Shown one piece after another: positions 36,652 through 44,500 of a DNA stretch of 64,000 nt (its first letter is position 1; each line of letters begins with the position of its first letter). Below the pieces are notes generated by a model, which saw nothing but the letters and a program-made list of their open reading frames with translations, had not been told where the DNA came from and made no database searches. The position numbers and the translations under genes are program-made. The DNA comes from Williamsia limnetica (GTDB lineage: Bacteria; Actinomycetota; Actinomycetes; Mycobacteriales; Mycobacteriaceae), in NCBI RefSeq assembly GCF_003217475.1, contig NZ_QJSP01000002.1, forward strand, positions 372,001 through 436,000, written 5' to 3'.

Positions 36652-37050
36652 GGAAGACTCCTGTTTCTAGGGTTTTTGCTGGGATAAATCAACAATTCGT
36701 CAAAATGAATTGTTGATGGATGATGGCTCGCGGGTGCTAGTTAGTTCGGCGTAAGAAACGGGTTGACCGCCAGGATCATCTGGTCAATTGTGGACCGCGG
36801 AGCGGCGACCTGTCATCGCGGCAGTGGGCCGCGTCATACCCGGCCGGCCGATGAGGTATCGCTAAGGGCCGGTTGCCTTTTACTCGAATGCCCGTATTTG
36901 CCTGTGGTGAGCCTGGATTGGCTGGTTTGTTCGATTTCCGCACATCAGTTTCCCCCATTTCTGAAGAGATGACAGCTTCGGTATAACGTCTCATTACAGC
37001 TGGCCATTTGGTCAGTAAACGACGCAATAGACGCATGAGGAGGCGGTGCC
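36652..37050. other. 399-bp divergent intergenic region
   Basis: No gene is seen. It holds the inverted repeat at 36688-36717, a possible -10 TATAAC near 36981, and a near-palindrome CTGGCC-ATTT-GGTCAG at about 37000-37015, just ahead of the GAGGAGG ribosome-binding site of the next gene. It is more A/T-rich than its surroundings and is probably a two-way control region. Confidence 0.5.
36688..36717. promoter_or_regulatory. Perfect 11-bp inverted repeat, likely operator
   Basis: ATCAACAATTC (36688-36698) and GAATTGTTGAT (36707-36717) are exact reverse complements separated by 8 bases. The centre is about 50 bases upstream of the minus-strand start at 36651. The A/T-rich, protein-site-like composition and its place in a divergent region favour a repressor-binding site over a terminator. 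Confidence 0.6.
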
Positions 37051-39180
37051 GTGCCCGCGCCAGCGAAGGATCACACGCAGGCAGGTGAGGCGGCCGTCGA
37101 GATACTCGATCCGCGATCGGCGGACGACCAGCGCAAGCTTGATGCCCTCCGGGCCGACGGAGCGATCGACTTTCTCGATGTGGCCGCCGACCTGACCGAA
37201 TCGCTGGGAAAGTTGCTCCCACCGCCCGATGATGAGGCGGATGCTGACGGAAGTCGATGGGTGCTCTACCCGTGGCGTCGCAGAGCGGTGCACCTGCTCG
37301 GTCCTACCGCGTTCCGGAGGCTGCGGCTCGACCGGAACCGAAACAAGCTGTCTGCGGCGGAACAGGACCATGCAGCCACCCTCCGGATCGGTGTCGTCGG
37401 TTTGAGTGTCGGTCACGCGGTCGCGCACACCCTCGCCCTCGAAGGCCTGTGCGGGCAACTGCGGCTGACCGATTTCGACGAGATCGAACTGACCAACCTC
37501 AACCGGGTGCCGGGTTCGGTCTTCGACATCGGGGTGAACAAAGCGGTCGTCGCGGCACGTCGGATCGCCGAACTCGACCCCTACCTCGATGTGCAGGTTC
37601 ACCAGGGCGGCGCCGAGGCCGCGACGATCGACGCGTTCCTGGACGGACTCGACGTGGTGATCGAAGAGTGCGACTCCTTCGACGCGAAGGTGCTCGTGCG
37701 CGACCGGGCCAGGGCGCGGGGCATCCCGGTGATCATGGAGACCAGTGACGGCGGCGTACTCGATGTCGAGCGGTTCGACCTCGAGCCCGACCGGCCACTG
37801 TTCCACGGCTTACTCGGAGATTTCGACGTCAAGGCCCTGGCCGGGCTCACCGCGGAGCAGAAGGCACCGTTCGCATTGCGGATCCTCGACGGGGCGCGGC
37901 TGACCGCACGCATGGCGGCATCCGCGCTCGAGATGGGCCGCACGCTGTCTGCCTGGCCGCAGCTCGGCGGGGACGTGGCCCTCGGCGGCGCAACGGTCGC
38001 TGCGGCGGTGCGCCGGATCGTCCGAGGGGAAGAGCTGCCGTCCGGCCGGGTGCGTGTCGACCTCGATGCCGTTCTCGGCGGTCTGGAGTCACCTGTCATC
38101 GACGAGGTTGTGCCAGAACGTGTTCCGGCAGACGTGCACGCCATCGTCGAGGGGCTCGAGACGCGTGACGCGGTGCTGTTCGCAGGGTCGAGGGCACCAT
38201 CGGCGGGCAACGCACAGCCATGGCGATTCTCGTCCGATGAGGGTGGCGTGACCGTACGCTTGGACGCGTCGCCGACCTCGAGCGCCGATGTCGGACGCCG
38301 GGCGTCGGCCGTGAGTCTCGGTGCGGTGCTGCACAATCTGACCGCCGCGGCCGCAGCTGCCGGGGTGTACGGCAAGGCGGGCATCGTCGGGGACGGCGAC
38401 GACGTAGAGGTGCGGGTCGACTTCGGCGACATCGCCGAAACCGGCGCGAGCGTGCATCCGATCCTCGAGCGGCGCACAAACCGGGCATTCGGGGATGGCA
38501 GCGAACTCGATGCGGGCGTGGTCGCGGCGTTGTCGTCGGGCGGTTCGGTCGGCACCGGCGTTCGGCTGATCACCGAGCGCAGTGCCCTCGCCGGATTTGC
38601 GGCAGTCGCGGGAGCCACCGAGCGACTTCGGTACCTTACGCCGACGCTGCACGCCGAGATGATGGCCGAAATCGTCGACCCGTCAGATGTGCACTCCGAC
38701 ACGGGCATCGACGTCGATGACCTTGCGTTGTTGCCGCAACAGGCGCCCCTGATGGTGCTGCTCCGCAGGCGTGATGTGATGGCTCACCTGAACGCGTGGG
38801 GCGCAGGCTCGGTGCTGGGTGCCGACGCCCAGGGCCGCATCATGACGTCGTCGGCCCTGGCCGTGGTGACCCAGGAGGGGCGCGCCACGGCGGACTATGT
38901 ACGCGGCGGCCAGACAATGCAGGAGCTGTGGATTCGCGCCGAGATGATGGGCCTCGCGGTGCATCCGATGAACCCGGTCTTCCTCTATGCCGACGGCCGG
39001 TCGGAGCTGGCGCAGATCGCGCCGGATCGGGTGGACGAGTTCGAGGCTTTGGCAGCTCAATTCGCGCAGGTGCTGGGACTGGCCGACGGCGAAGTGGTAA
39101 CCACAGTTCTGCGGCTGTTTCGTACCGACGCGACACCCCCTGCGAGCAGGCGCAGGTCTCTGGCGAACCTCTTGGCCTGA
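37051..39180 (+). CDS. Rv1355c-family protein: E1/ThiF-like domain fused to nitroreductase-like domain
   Basis: 709 aa from GTG 37051 with GAGGAGG upstream. Residues about 100-350 form an E1/ThiF/MoeB-type adenylating Rossmann domain (LRIGVVGLSVGHAVAH; FDEIELTNLNRVPGSV). Residues about 370-709 form a nitroreductase-like flavin fold (LFAGSRAPSAGNAQPWRF). This matches M. tuberculosis Rv1355c, annotated MoeY, in length and order, although a molybdopterin role is not proven. The last 179 bases, including the stop, are duplicated at 39490-39668. Confidence 0.88.
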   Translation: MPAPAKDHTQAGEAAVEILDPRSADDQRKLDALRADGAIDFLDVAADLTESLGKLLPPPDDEADADGSRWVLYPWRRRAVHLLGPTAFRRLRLDRNRNKLSAAEQDHAATLRIGVVGLSVGHAVAHTLALEGLCGQLRLTDFDEIELTNLNRVPGSVFDIGVNKAVVAARRIAELDPYLDVQVHQGGAEAATIDAFLDGLDVVIEECDSFDAKVLVRDRARARGIPVIMETSDGGVLDVERFDLEPDRPLFHGLLGDFDVKALAGLTAEQKAPFALRILDGARLTARMAASALEMGRTLSAWPQLGGDVALGGATVAAAVRRIVRGEELPSGRVRVDLDAVLGGLESPVIDEVVPERVPADVHAIVEGLETRDAVLFAGSRAPSAGNAQPWRFSSDEGGVTVRLDASPTSSADVGRRASAVSLGAVLHNLTAAAAAAGVYGKAGIVGDGDDVEVRVDFGDIAETGASVHPILERRTNRAFGDGSELDAGVVAALSSGGSVGTGVRLITERSALAGFAAVAGATERLRYLTPTLHAEMMAEIVDPSDVHSDTGIDVDDLALLPQQAPLMVLLRRRDVMAHLNAWGAGSVLGADAQGRIMTSSALAVVTQEGRATADYVRGGQTMQELWIRAEMMGLAVHPMNPVFLYADGRSELAQIAPDRVDEFEALAAQFAQVLGLADGEVVTTVLRLFRTDATPPASRRRSLANLLA

Positions 39181-39190
39181 CGTCCCCGAA

Positions 39191-39264
39191 TCTGCTCCAC
39201 TTCTGGGAATGCGCTCCGCTTCCAGGGTTCTGGAAGTGGAGCATGTGTATGGAAGTGGAGCAGA
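39191..39264. repeat. Nested palindrome family II, copy R1 (74 bp)
   Basis: Outer arms TCTGCTCCACTTC and GAAGTGGAGCAGA are perfect 13-bp complements. Inside, GCTCCGCTTCCAG and CTGGAAGTGGAGC form a hairpin with a GGTT loop. The layout is 22+30+22 bases. It begins 10 bases after a stop codon. R2 at 39421 is identical in all 74 bases. Confidence 0.9.
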
Positions 39265-39402
39265 TCGGGCGGTCAGGGGGTGAGCACGCCAGTGTTGCCG
39301 AGTGCTTCGCGCAGGATGCTGCGGAGACGCTGGGGATGCATCAGGTCGTCCCAGCACCAGCGGATGACGACGACGCCGAGCCGTGCGAGTTTCTGCTCGC
39401 GC
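39265..39402 (-). pseudogene. Duplicated 3' fragment of the DUF559-type gene at 39751-40707
   Basis: 138 bases match 39743-39880 colinearly with about five substitutions and encode only the C-terminal end of that protein. There is no start and no full domain. The fragment breaks off at GCTCGCGC, followed by 18 unrelated bases and palindrome R2. Confidence 0.88.
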
Positions 39403-39420
39403 TTCGGTGGGTCTGGTAAA

Positions 39421-39494
39421 TCTGCTCCACTTCTGGGAATGCGCTCCGCTTCCAGGGTTCTGGAAGTGGAGCATGTGTATGGAAGTGGAGCAGA
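39421..39494. repeat. Nested palindrome family II, copy R2 (74 bp), at the duplication junction
   Basis: Identical to R1. It lies between the two halves of a tandem duplication (39012-39402 and 39490-39880). Its last bases, GCAGA, are shared with the start of the duplicated fragment that follows. Confidence 0.9.
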
Positions 39495-39668
39495 TCGCGC
39501 CGGATCGGGTGGACGAGTTCGAGGCTTTGGCAGCTCAATTGGCGCAGGTGCTGGGACTGGCCGACGGCGAAGTGGTCACCACAGTTCTGCGGCTGTTTCG
39601 TACCGACGCGACACCCCCTGCGAGCAGGCGCAGGTCTCTGGCGAACCTCTTGGCCTGACGTTCCCGAA
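39490..39668 (+). pseudogene. Duplicated 3' fragment of the Rv1355c-like gene
   Basis: 179 bases match 39012-39190 with about three substitutions and encode the last ~55 residues and the stop of the Rv1355c-like protein. The fragment joins R2 at a GCAGATCG match present in both the palindrome end and the gene. It has no promoter or start of its own. Confidence 0.9.
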
Positions 39669-39742
39669 TCTGCTCCACTTTGGGGAATGCGCTCCACTTC
39701 CAGGGTTCTGGAAGTGGAGCATCTGTCTGGAAGTGGAGCAGA
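39669..39742. repeat. Nested palindrome family II, copy R3 (74 bp)
   Basis: The same 22+30+22 layout. The inner 13-bp stem is perfect in this copy (GCTCCACTTCCAG/CTGGAAGTGGAGC); small differences from R1/R2 lie in the spacers and the outer arm. It sits 8 bases beyond the stop of the minus-strand DUF559-type gene. Confidence 0.9.
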
Positions 39743-39750
39743 TTGGGCGG

Positions 39751-40707
39751 TCAGGGAGTGAGCAGGCCAGTGTTGCCGAGTGCTTCGCGCAGGATGCTGC
39801 GGAGACGCTGGGGATGCACCAGGTCGTCCCAGCACCAGCGGATGACGACGACGCCGAGCCGTGCGAGTTTTTGCTCGCGCCTCTTCTCCCGTTCGTACGC
39901 GTCGGCGATGGTCTCGCCAGGTTTCAGGTAGCGGATGTACTTGGCGTAACCGTCGAACTCACCGACAATCACGCCATCCCACTCGAAGTCGGTTCGAGCG
40001 ACGAAGTTGCCTCTGCCGTCGCGGAACTCGTGCTGTAGACGTGGTGTCGGGATATCGCCGAATGTGTGCATCAACGCACGCGACAAAGACTCACCGATGC
40101 TCTCCGCATCGCTGTCGGAGATCGCGAACGCGCGGATGGCATTGGCGACCCCCGCGCGGCCATGGCTGCGATCGAGGACCGACTCCACGTCACCTCGCGT
40201 CGCGCCCATTCGGAGCGCCCCGTCGAAGGCGCAGACCGCTTGCAAGAAGCTGCCCACCCGGGCCAGATCGACGGCTGTCCTGGCGAGCGAGGTGACGAGC
40301 AACCCCTCGAGCTCGACCACTTCGTCCGGCTGCCAGGGGGCTGCATGAAGGACGTTCGCCCGTCCCTTCTTTCGTCCACCTGTCTTCCGATTCGCGGTGA
40401 AGTGGACTCGTGTCGTCCGGCCGGCCAGCAGCGGCAGACCGTGCAGGACAGCGGCTGAATGATGACTGACGGCTTTCGACCCGTCGCCCGCTTGCGCGGC
40501 GCCGAGTACGGTGCGTCGATACTGCAGCTGTTCGCGCTCGTGTTCGGCCAATTCGCTGAGGTCACAGCTGAACGTGTAGAAGCCACGATAGAGCCGGGTC
40601 AGCTGTCCGGATTTGACCCGGACCCGAAGTGTGTCGTCACCGAGGCCGACCAGCGCGGCATCGCGCCGGCGAATGAGCCGCTCGTTGTCAGAAGTGTTGT
40701 CCCCCAT
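39751..40707 (-). CDS. DUF559-type endonuclease-like protein with AbiEi-like N-terminal domain
   Basis: 318 aa from ATG 40707. The N-terminal region (about 10-100) has the AbiEi-like winged-helix pattern (RVKSGQLTRLYRGFYTF; SHHSAAVLHGLPLL). The C-terminal region (about 235-310) has the nuclease-like RTDFEWDGVIVGEFDGY followed by EREKRREQKLARLG and VIRWCWDDL. This is the DUF559 layout, although the Glu-Phe-Asp differs from the usual Glu-x-Asp-Gly-x-x-His. Family II palindromes flank it (R3 downstream, R4 upstream). A fragment of its 3' end is duplicated at 39265-39402. A companion toxin gene is not seen, so a true AbiE toxin-antitoxin pair is unlikely. Confidence 0.75.
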   Translation of the reverse strand: MGDNTSDNERLIRRRDAALVGLGDDTLRVRVKSGQLTRLYRGFYTFSCDLSELAEHEREQLQYRRTVLGAAQAGDGSKAVSHHSAAVLHGLPLLAGRTTRVHFTANRKTGGRKKGRANVLHAAPWQPDEVVELEGLLVTSLARTAVDLARVGSFLQAVCAFDGALRMGATRGDVESVLDRSHGRAGVANAIRAFAISDSDAESIGESLSRALMHTFGDIPTPRLQHEFRDGRGNFVARTDFEWDGVIVGEFDGYAKYIRYLKPGETIADAYEREKRREQKLARLGVVVIRWCWDDLVHPQRLRSILREALGNTGLLTP

Positions 40708-41036
40708 GCCTCGATCATGAAGGGTCGAGGTGGTCAGCTTCGTGACCAATCGTCGGTAAGCGCCCATCTGGGGATGCCTGGCGCGACTGTGGATAGGTAT
40801 GTCTCGCGGGTTCGATTGCCGGCTCTCACCGTCAGACTGAGCGTTTACGGTGGTGACGGGGCAGGGTGTTGCCGCTACTGACGATCTCGTCGGCGAGCCG
40901 TCGCACGACGTCTCGAGCCGCATCGATTTCGCGCGGGCAGCAAGTAATTCAGGTGAAATATTGACACCCGAATGAAAGTCCGTAGCGGTCGGACAGCAGT
41001 AACATAGCGCGGTTGGCGGAACTGTGGACAACTCAA
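40708..41036. other. 329-bp region upstream of the DUF559-type gene
   Basis: No intact gene is seen. On the minus strand at about 40845-40930 a short frame reads EIDAARDVVRRLADEIV and then stops, without an in-frame start, and may be a gene remnant. The promoter of the 39751-40707 gene presumably lies here. Confidence 0.35.
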
Positions 41037-41110
41037 TCTGCTCCGGTTACAGAAGAATGCTCCACTTCCAGAGCGCTGGAAGTGGAGCATTTTCCCGGAA
41101 GTGGAGCAGA
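41037..41110. repeat. Nested palindrome family II, copy R4 (74 bp)
   Basis: The inner stem ATGCTCCACTTCCAG / CTGGAAGTGGAGCAT is perfect over 15 bp with an AGCG loop. The outer left arm has drifted after TCTGCTCC. The total length and the 22+30+22 layout are the same as in R1-R3. It ends 1 base from the stop of the saccharopine-dehydrogenase-like gene. Confidence 0.88.
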
Positions 41111-41111
41111 T

Positions 41112-42362
41112 TCAGCTGAGGCGTTCGGTCTCCAACCGGAAGCCTGCGCCGCGGAGGCGTTCGATGAGGACGTCACCGATGGCGGCTGCGGTGGTGAGGA
41201 CTCCGGTGCGTGGCGGGAGTTCGTCGCGATGCAGGGCCAGCGACAAAGCGCTCTCGGCGAGCATCACCGCGGTGGCCTTGTACCCGGGGTCGCCTTTTGC
41301 GACCATCCGCGAGCGGTAGCGCTTGCCGGTGGTGGTGGTGGTGTAGGTCTCGGTGGTGAAGTGTCCGGTCTCCCTGACCTTCTCGGTCGGGCCCTCGCCG
41401 GGCTTGGGGAGCAGCCGATCGAGGACGCTGCGGACGGGGCCGATCGACATCGCGCCGAGGAAAGCAGTGGTACCCGCGGCGACGGCTGCCGCAATGGCCG
41501 TGGAGACCAAGGGGATACCGCCGACGTACATGGCCTCGCCGTAGTGGAAATCCTTGCCGTATGCGCCATCGAGAATGGCGTTGCTGCGGCGGACGATGCG
41601 GGTGTTGTAGCTCGCCATGAAGAACGGGGCGAGGGTGCCCTTCAGGCTCGGATCGACCTTGGAACCGCTGACGATGGCCATGTCGCTGGGCTCGGCGCTC
41701 CGCTTGATGCCGGCATAACCGCCCGGCTCGGTGGACAGGGCGTGGGGGTCCAGAAGCGTGCGGCGGGTGTTCGCATCGCCTGCCTCCTTGGCGATGACCC
41801 GCATCGAGTCGATGGTGCCGCCACTGATGCCGCCACGGAAACTACGCACGACCATGGTGGTGTCGCCAAGGGTGCCCTCGCCGTCCTCGGTGACCTTCTT
41901 GTGCAACAGGTAGGCACCGATATCGGAAGGGACCGAATCGAACCCGCAGGAGTGGACGATGCGGGCGCCGTTGGAGGCGGCCTGATCGTGGAACTTGTCG
42001 ATGGACAGTCGCACGAAGGGGACCTCGCCGGTGAGGTCGACGTAGTCGGTCCCGGCGTTGACCGTCGCGGCGAGGACGTTCTCGCCGTACTTCAGGTACG
42101 GCCCGACCGTCGTGCAGACGACGCGGGTGCGCGCGGCCATCGCATCGAGGGAGGCCGGTGAATTGCTGTCCGCGATCACCAGCGGCCACTCGTTCGCCGG
42201 CGCGGGAAGGTTGAAGCGGACTTGGGCAAGTTTGTGCTCGCTGCGGCCTGCCAGGGCGACCCTGGTACCGGTCGGCGCGTGTTTGGCCAGGTATTCGGCG
42301 GTCAGTTTGCCGACAAAACCAGTGGCCCCGTAAACGATGACGTCGAACTCGCGATCACTCAT
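41112..42362 (-). CDS. Saccharopine dehydrogenase-like / trans-acting enoyl reductase family protein
   Basis: 416 aa from ATG 42362 with AAGG upstream; a GTG at 42368 is an alternative. The N-terminal Rossmann motif YGATGFVGKLTAEYLA and the central HSCGFDSVPSDIGAYLL are typical of the mycobacterial family that includes Rv2449c and the trans-acting enoyl reductase of lipid synthesis. It is an NAD(P)-dependent oxidoreductase acting on an unknown, probably lipid, substrate. Palindrome R4 abuts its stop. Confidence 0.88.
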   Translation of the reverse strand: MSDREFDVIVYGATGFVGKLTAEYLAKHAPTGTRVALAGRSEHKLAQVRFNLPAPANEWPLVIADSNSPASLDAMAARTRVVCTTVGPYLKYGENVLAATVNAGTDYVDLTGEVPFVRLSIDKFHDQAASNGARIVHSCGFDSVPSDIGAYLLHKKVTEDGEGTLGDTTMVVRSFRGGISGGTIDSMRVIAKEAGDANTRRTLLDPHALSTEPGGYAGIKRSAEPSDMAIVSGSKVDPSLKGTLAPFFMASYNTRIVRRSNAILDGAYGKDFHYGEAMYVGGIPLVSTAIAAAVAAGTTAFLGAMSIGPVRSVLDRLLPKPGEGPTEKVRETGHFTTETYTTTTTGKRYRSRMVAKGDPGYKATAVMLAESALSLALHRDELPPRTGVLTTAAAIGDVLIERLRGAGFRLETERLS

Positions 42363-42542
42363 GCCCACGACCTTACTGAAACCTGGGCGACGGGTGACCC
42401 CGGTCGCCGATCCGCAGATGACTGTGGCGCGGTACCACGGGAAGTCCCGTCATACCGCGCCACCTGAGTTCGTCAGCGACGATGCGGGCCCCTACGGGCA
42501 GCTGTCACTCGCTCACAACGGGTCTCACCCGTCGATACGTCT

Positions 42543-42698
42543 CTAGTAGTAATGCGCGCGCCCGCCGACCTTACGGCCGGTTGCGCCGAGGATCCACAGG
42601 ACCGCGCCGATGACGATCAGCACGATGCCGATGGTCCACAGAATTGAGATCCCGAAAACAAATCCGAGAATGAGAAGAAGTAAACCGAGAAGAATCAT
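42543..42698 (-). CDS. Small hydrophobic DUF6131-family protein
   Basis: 51 aa from ATG 42698, with GGAGATCAACG directly upstream as a good ribosome-binding site. Two short hydrophobic segments are followed by a conserved polar end, TGRKVGGRAHYY, that matches the DUF6131 family of small actinobacterial membrane proteins. The role is unknown. The gene stands alone between the oxidoreductase and the AbrB-type transporter genes. Confidence 0.8.
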   Translation of the reverse strand: MILLGLLLLILGFVFGISILWTIGIVLIVIGAVLWILGATGRKVGGRAHYY

Positions 42699-42877
42699 CG
42701 TTGATCTCCATACACCCCGAGTTGGAAGCGATCACGGACATGGTCCGCTCACACCTACGTGCCCCCATTGTCTTTGCACGGCTGCTGTGCCGGGGGTCAC
42801 GCAGAGACTGAATACCCAGACGTCCGAACCATAAACATACTTTTGGAAAGAAAGTTTCGGACGACGACGCTGCAGGG

Positions 42878-43969
42878 CTACGCGGCTACCAGTTCGTCGC
42901 GCGCCGCTGCTCGCCGTCGCCGCAACCACCAGTGGTAGCCACGGGCGGCGAAAGGCGCGATGAACAGCATGATGAGTACCCGGATCATCTGGGCCGCCAC
43001 GATGAAGGCGATGTTGCCCCCGGTCGCGGACGCCGTCGCCAATACCGCGTAGATCCCACCCGGGGTGGTCGCCAGATAGCAGTCGAACATCGACTCGCCG
43101 GTCCACAGACTCAGCAGCGCACCCAAACCGGCGCACGCCGCGGCGATGACGACGATGAGCAGGGTTGCCAGCGGCAAGATCTTGCCGATGGCAACCAGCG
43201 ATGCCCTCGTGAAACCGACACCCGCCTGCCACCCGATCGCCGCGTAGGCCAATTGCACCAAGATGATCGGGACCGCGGCCGTCGACGTGATGCCGAGAAG
43301 CTGGCCGGCCACGGACAGGAGAAGCGGCCCGAGCAGTCCTGCTGCGGGAAGGCGGATCAGCTTGCCTGCGAAGTAACCGACGACCATACAAACCGCGAGC
43401 ATGAGCAGGCCCCACCATTGGCTGCCGGTGTTCGAGGAGAACTCGCTGCCACCGGAGATGGACTCGTGGAACACGAAGATCGCGACCAGGGGCATCGACA
43501 TGGTGATGATCGCCACCCGCAGGTATTGGATCACCGCGACGACCCGTTCGTCACCGCCGAGTTCACGAGCAAGCGCGACCAATCCGGAGGCGCCGCCGGC
43601 AACCAGGGCCAATGATCCTGTCAGCGGGTCGACGCGGCGATGAAGGCCGAGCAGCGCGCCGCCGATCACGGACAGCGCAAGAGTGACCAGGGACATCGTC
43701 AAGACGGCGGGCCAATGCGATCCGAGGCCTGCAAGCGTGTCGGGGGAGATGAGGGTCCCGATGTAGACACCGAGCACCCCCTGCGCGGCCAGCCCGATCG
43801 AACGCGGCATCGGTGGTTTGTCGCCGCGTGGGCGGGGTCCCCAGCCGACGATGGCCAGCGCGGCAGCGACCACGAGTCCGGCGAAGAGCGCAGCTGACGG
43901 CACACCGACGGCGGACAGTCCCAGGGACGCCCCGCCGGTGAGCACAATCAGTCCGATCCACCGCAGCAT
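42878..43969 (-). CDS. AbrB-family (PF05145) membrane protein
   Basis: 363 aa from ATG 43969. There are 9-11 hydrophobic segments in two related halves, with LPAAGLLGPLLLS and ATTPGGIYAVLATASATGGN, as in the AbrB/ammonia-monooxygenase-like membrane family. These are thought to be transporters or regulators, and the substrate is unknown. It is transcribed divergently from a MarR-type regulator 75 bases away, which probably controls it. Confidence 0.85.
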   Translation of the reverse strand: MLRWIGLIVLTGGASLGLSAVGVPSAALFAGLVVAAALAIVGWGPRPRGDKPPMPRSIGLAAQGVLGVYIGTLISPDTLAGLGSHWPAVLTMSLVTLALSVIGGALLGLHRRVDPLTGSLALVAGGASGLVALARELGGDERVVAVIQYLRVAIITMSMPLVAIFVFHESISGGSEFSSNTGSQWWGLLMLAVCMVVGYFAGKLIRLPAAGLLGPLLLSVAGQLLGITSTAAVPIILVQLAYAAIGWQAGVGFTRASLVAIGKILPLATLLIVVIAAACAGLGALLSLWTGESMFDCYLATTPGGIYAVLATASATGGNIAFIVAAQMIRVLIMLFIAPFAARGYHWWLRRRRAAARDELVAA

Positions 43970-44020
43970 TGTCAAAAGTCTACGCTTGCCAATTGGTGAC
44001 CGCGAACTGGACAAACCTCG

Positions 44021-44037
44021 CTTAATAGCAAGTATTG
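44021..44037. promoter_or_regulatory. Possible MarR operator
   Basis: CTTAATAGCAAGTATTG is an imperfect palindrome in the 75-base gap between the divergent transporter and MarR genes. Its size and A/T-richness are normal for MarR sites, and it would overlap both promoters. Confidence 0.35.
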
Positions 44038-44044
44038 TCTTGGT

Positions 44045-44500
44045 ATGTCTGAACCCGTGGCTCACCAGCAGCTTGTCGGCACCGACCAGGCCACCTCGCT
44101 GCGCGAAGCAATGATGGCCGTGACCCGCCAGGCCAGGCGGCACCGGCCGGCACACGGGATGACCATGACGCAGGTCGGAATCCTCGGGGATCTGGATCGC
44201 CACGGCGTCAGCACCGTGGCCGAACTCGCCGAACGCGCGCAGGTGAAGGTGCAGTCGCTGACACTGAGCATGAACAGACTCGAAGAACTCGGCCTCATCA
44301 CCCGCCGCGCCGACCCGGAGGACCGGCGTCGTCAACTCGTGGAACTGACCGAGGCCGCCCACCCGTTGCTGGCCTCGGACCGTCGACAACGCGACGAGTG
44401 GCTGGCCAAGGCGATCAATACCCTTCCCGACACCGAACGTGGGCTACTGATGCTCTGCATCCCGGTGTTGCGGCGGCTCGCGGAGCAAGACCCCGACTAG
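44045..44500 (+). CDS. MarR-family transcriptional regulator
   Basis: 151 aa. The winged helix is clear: MTMTQVGILGDLDRHGVSTVAELAERAQVKVQSLTLSMNRLEELGLITRR, followed by the wing DPEDRRRQLVELT. It is likely a ligand-responsive repressor of itself and of the divergent AbrB-family transporter gene. Its stop shares CTAG with the convergent GH65 gene. Confidence 0.92.
   Translation: MSEPVAHQQLVGTDQATSLREAMMAVTRQARRHRPAHGMTMTQVGILGDLDRHGVSTVAELAERAQVKVQSLTLSMNRLEELGLITRRADPEDRRRQLVELTEAAHPLLASDRRQRDEWLAKAINTLPDTERGLLMLCIPVLRRLAEQDPD

Noticed and set aside
39191-39742. Palindromes R1-R3 as terminal inverted repeats of an insertion sequence
   Set aside because: The segments between them are only fragments of flanking genes; no transposase frame and no target-site duplication are seen.
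39191-41110. R1-R4 as a CRISPR array
   Set aside because: Spacing is irregular, the repeats are 74-bp palindromes, the intervening DNA is gene fragments, and no cas genes are present.
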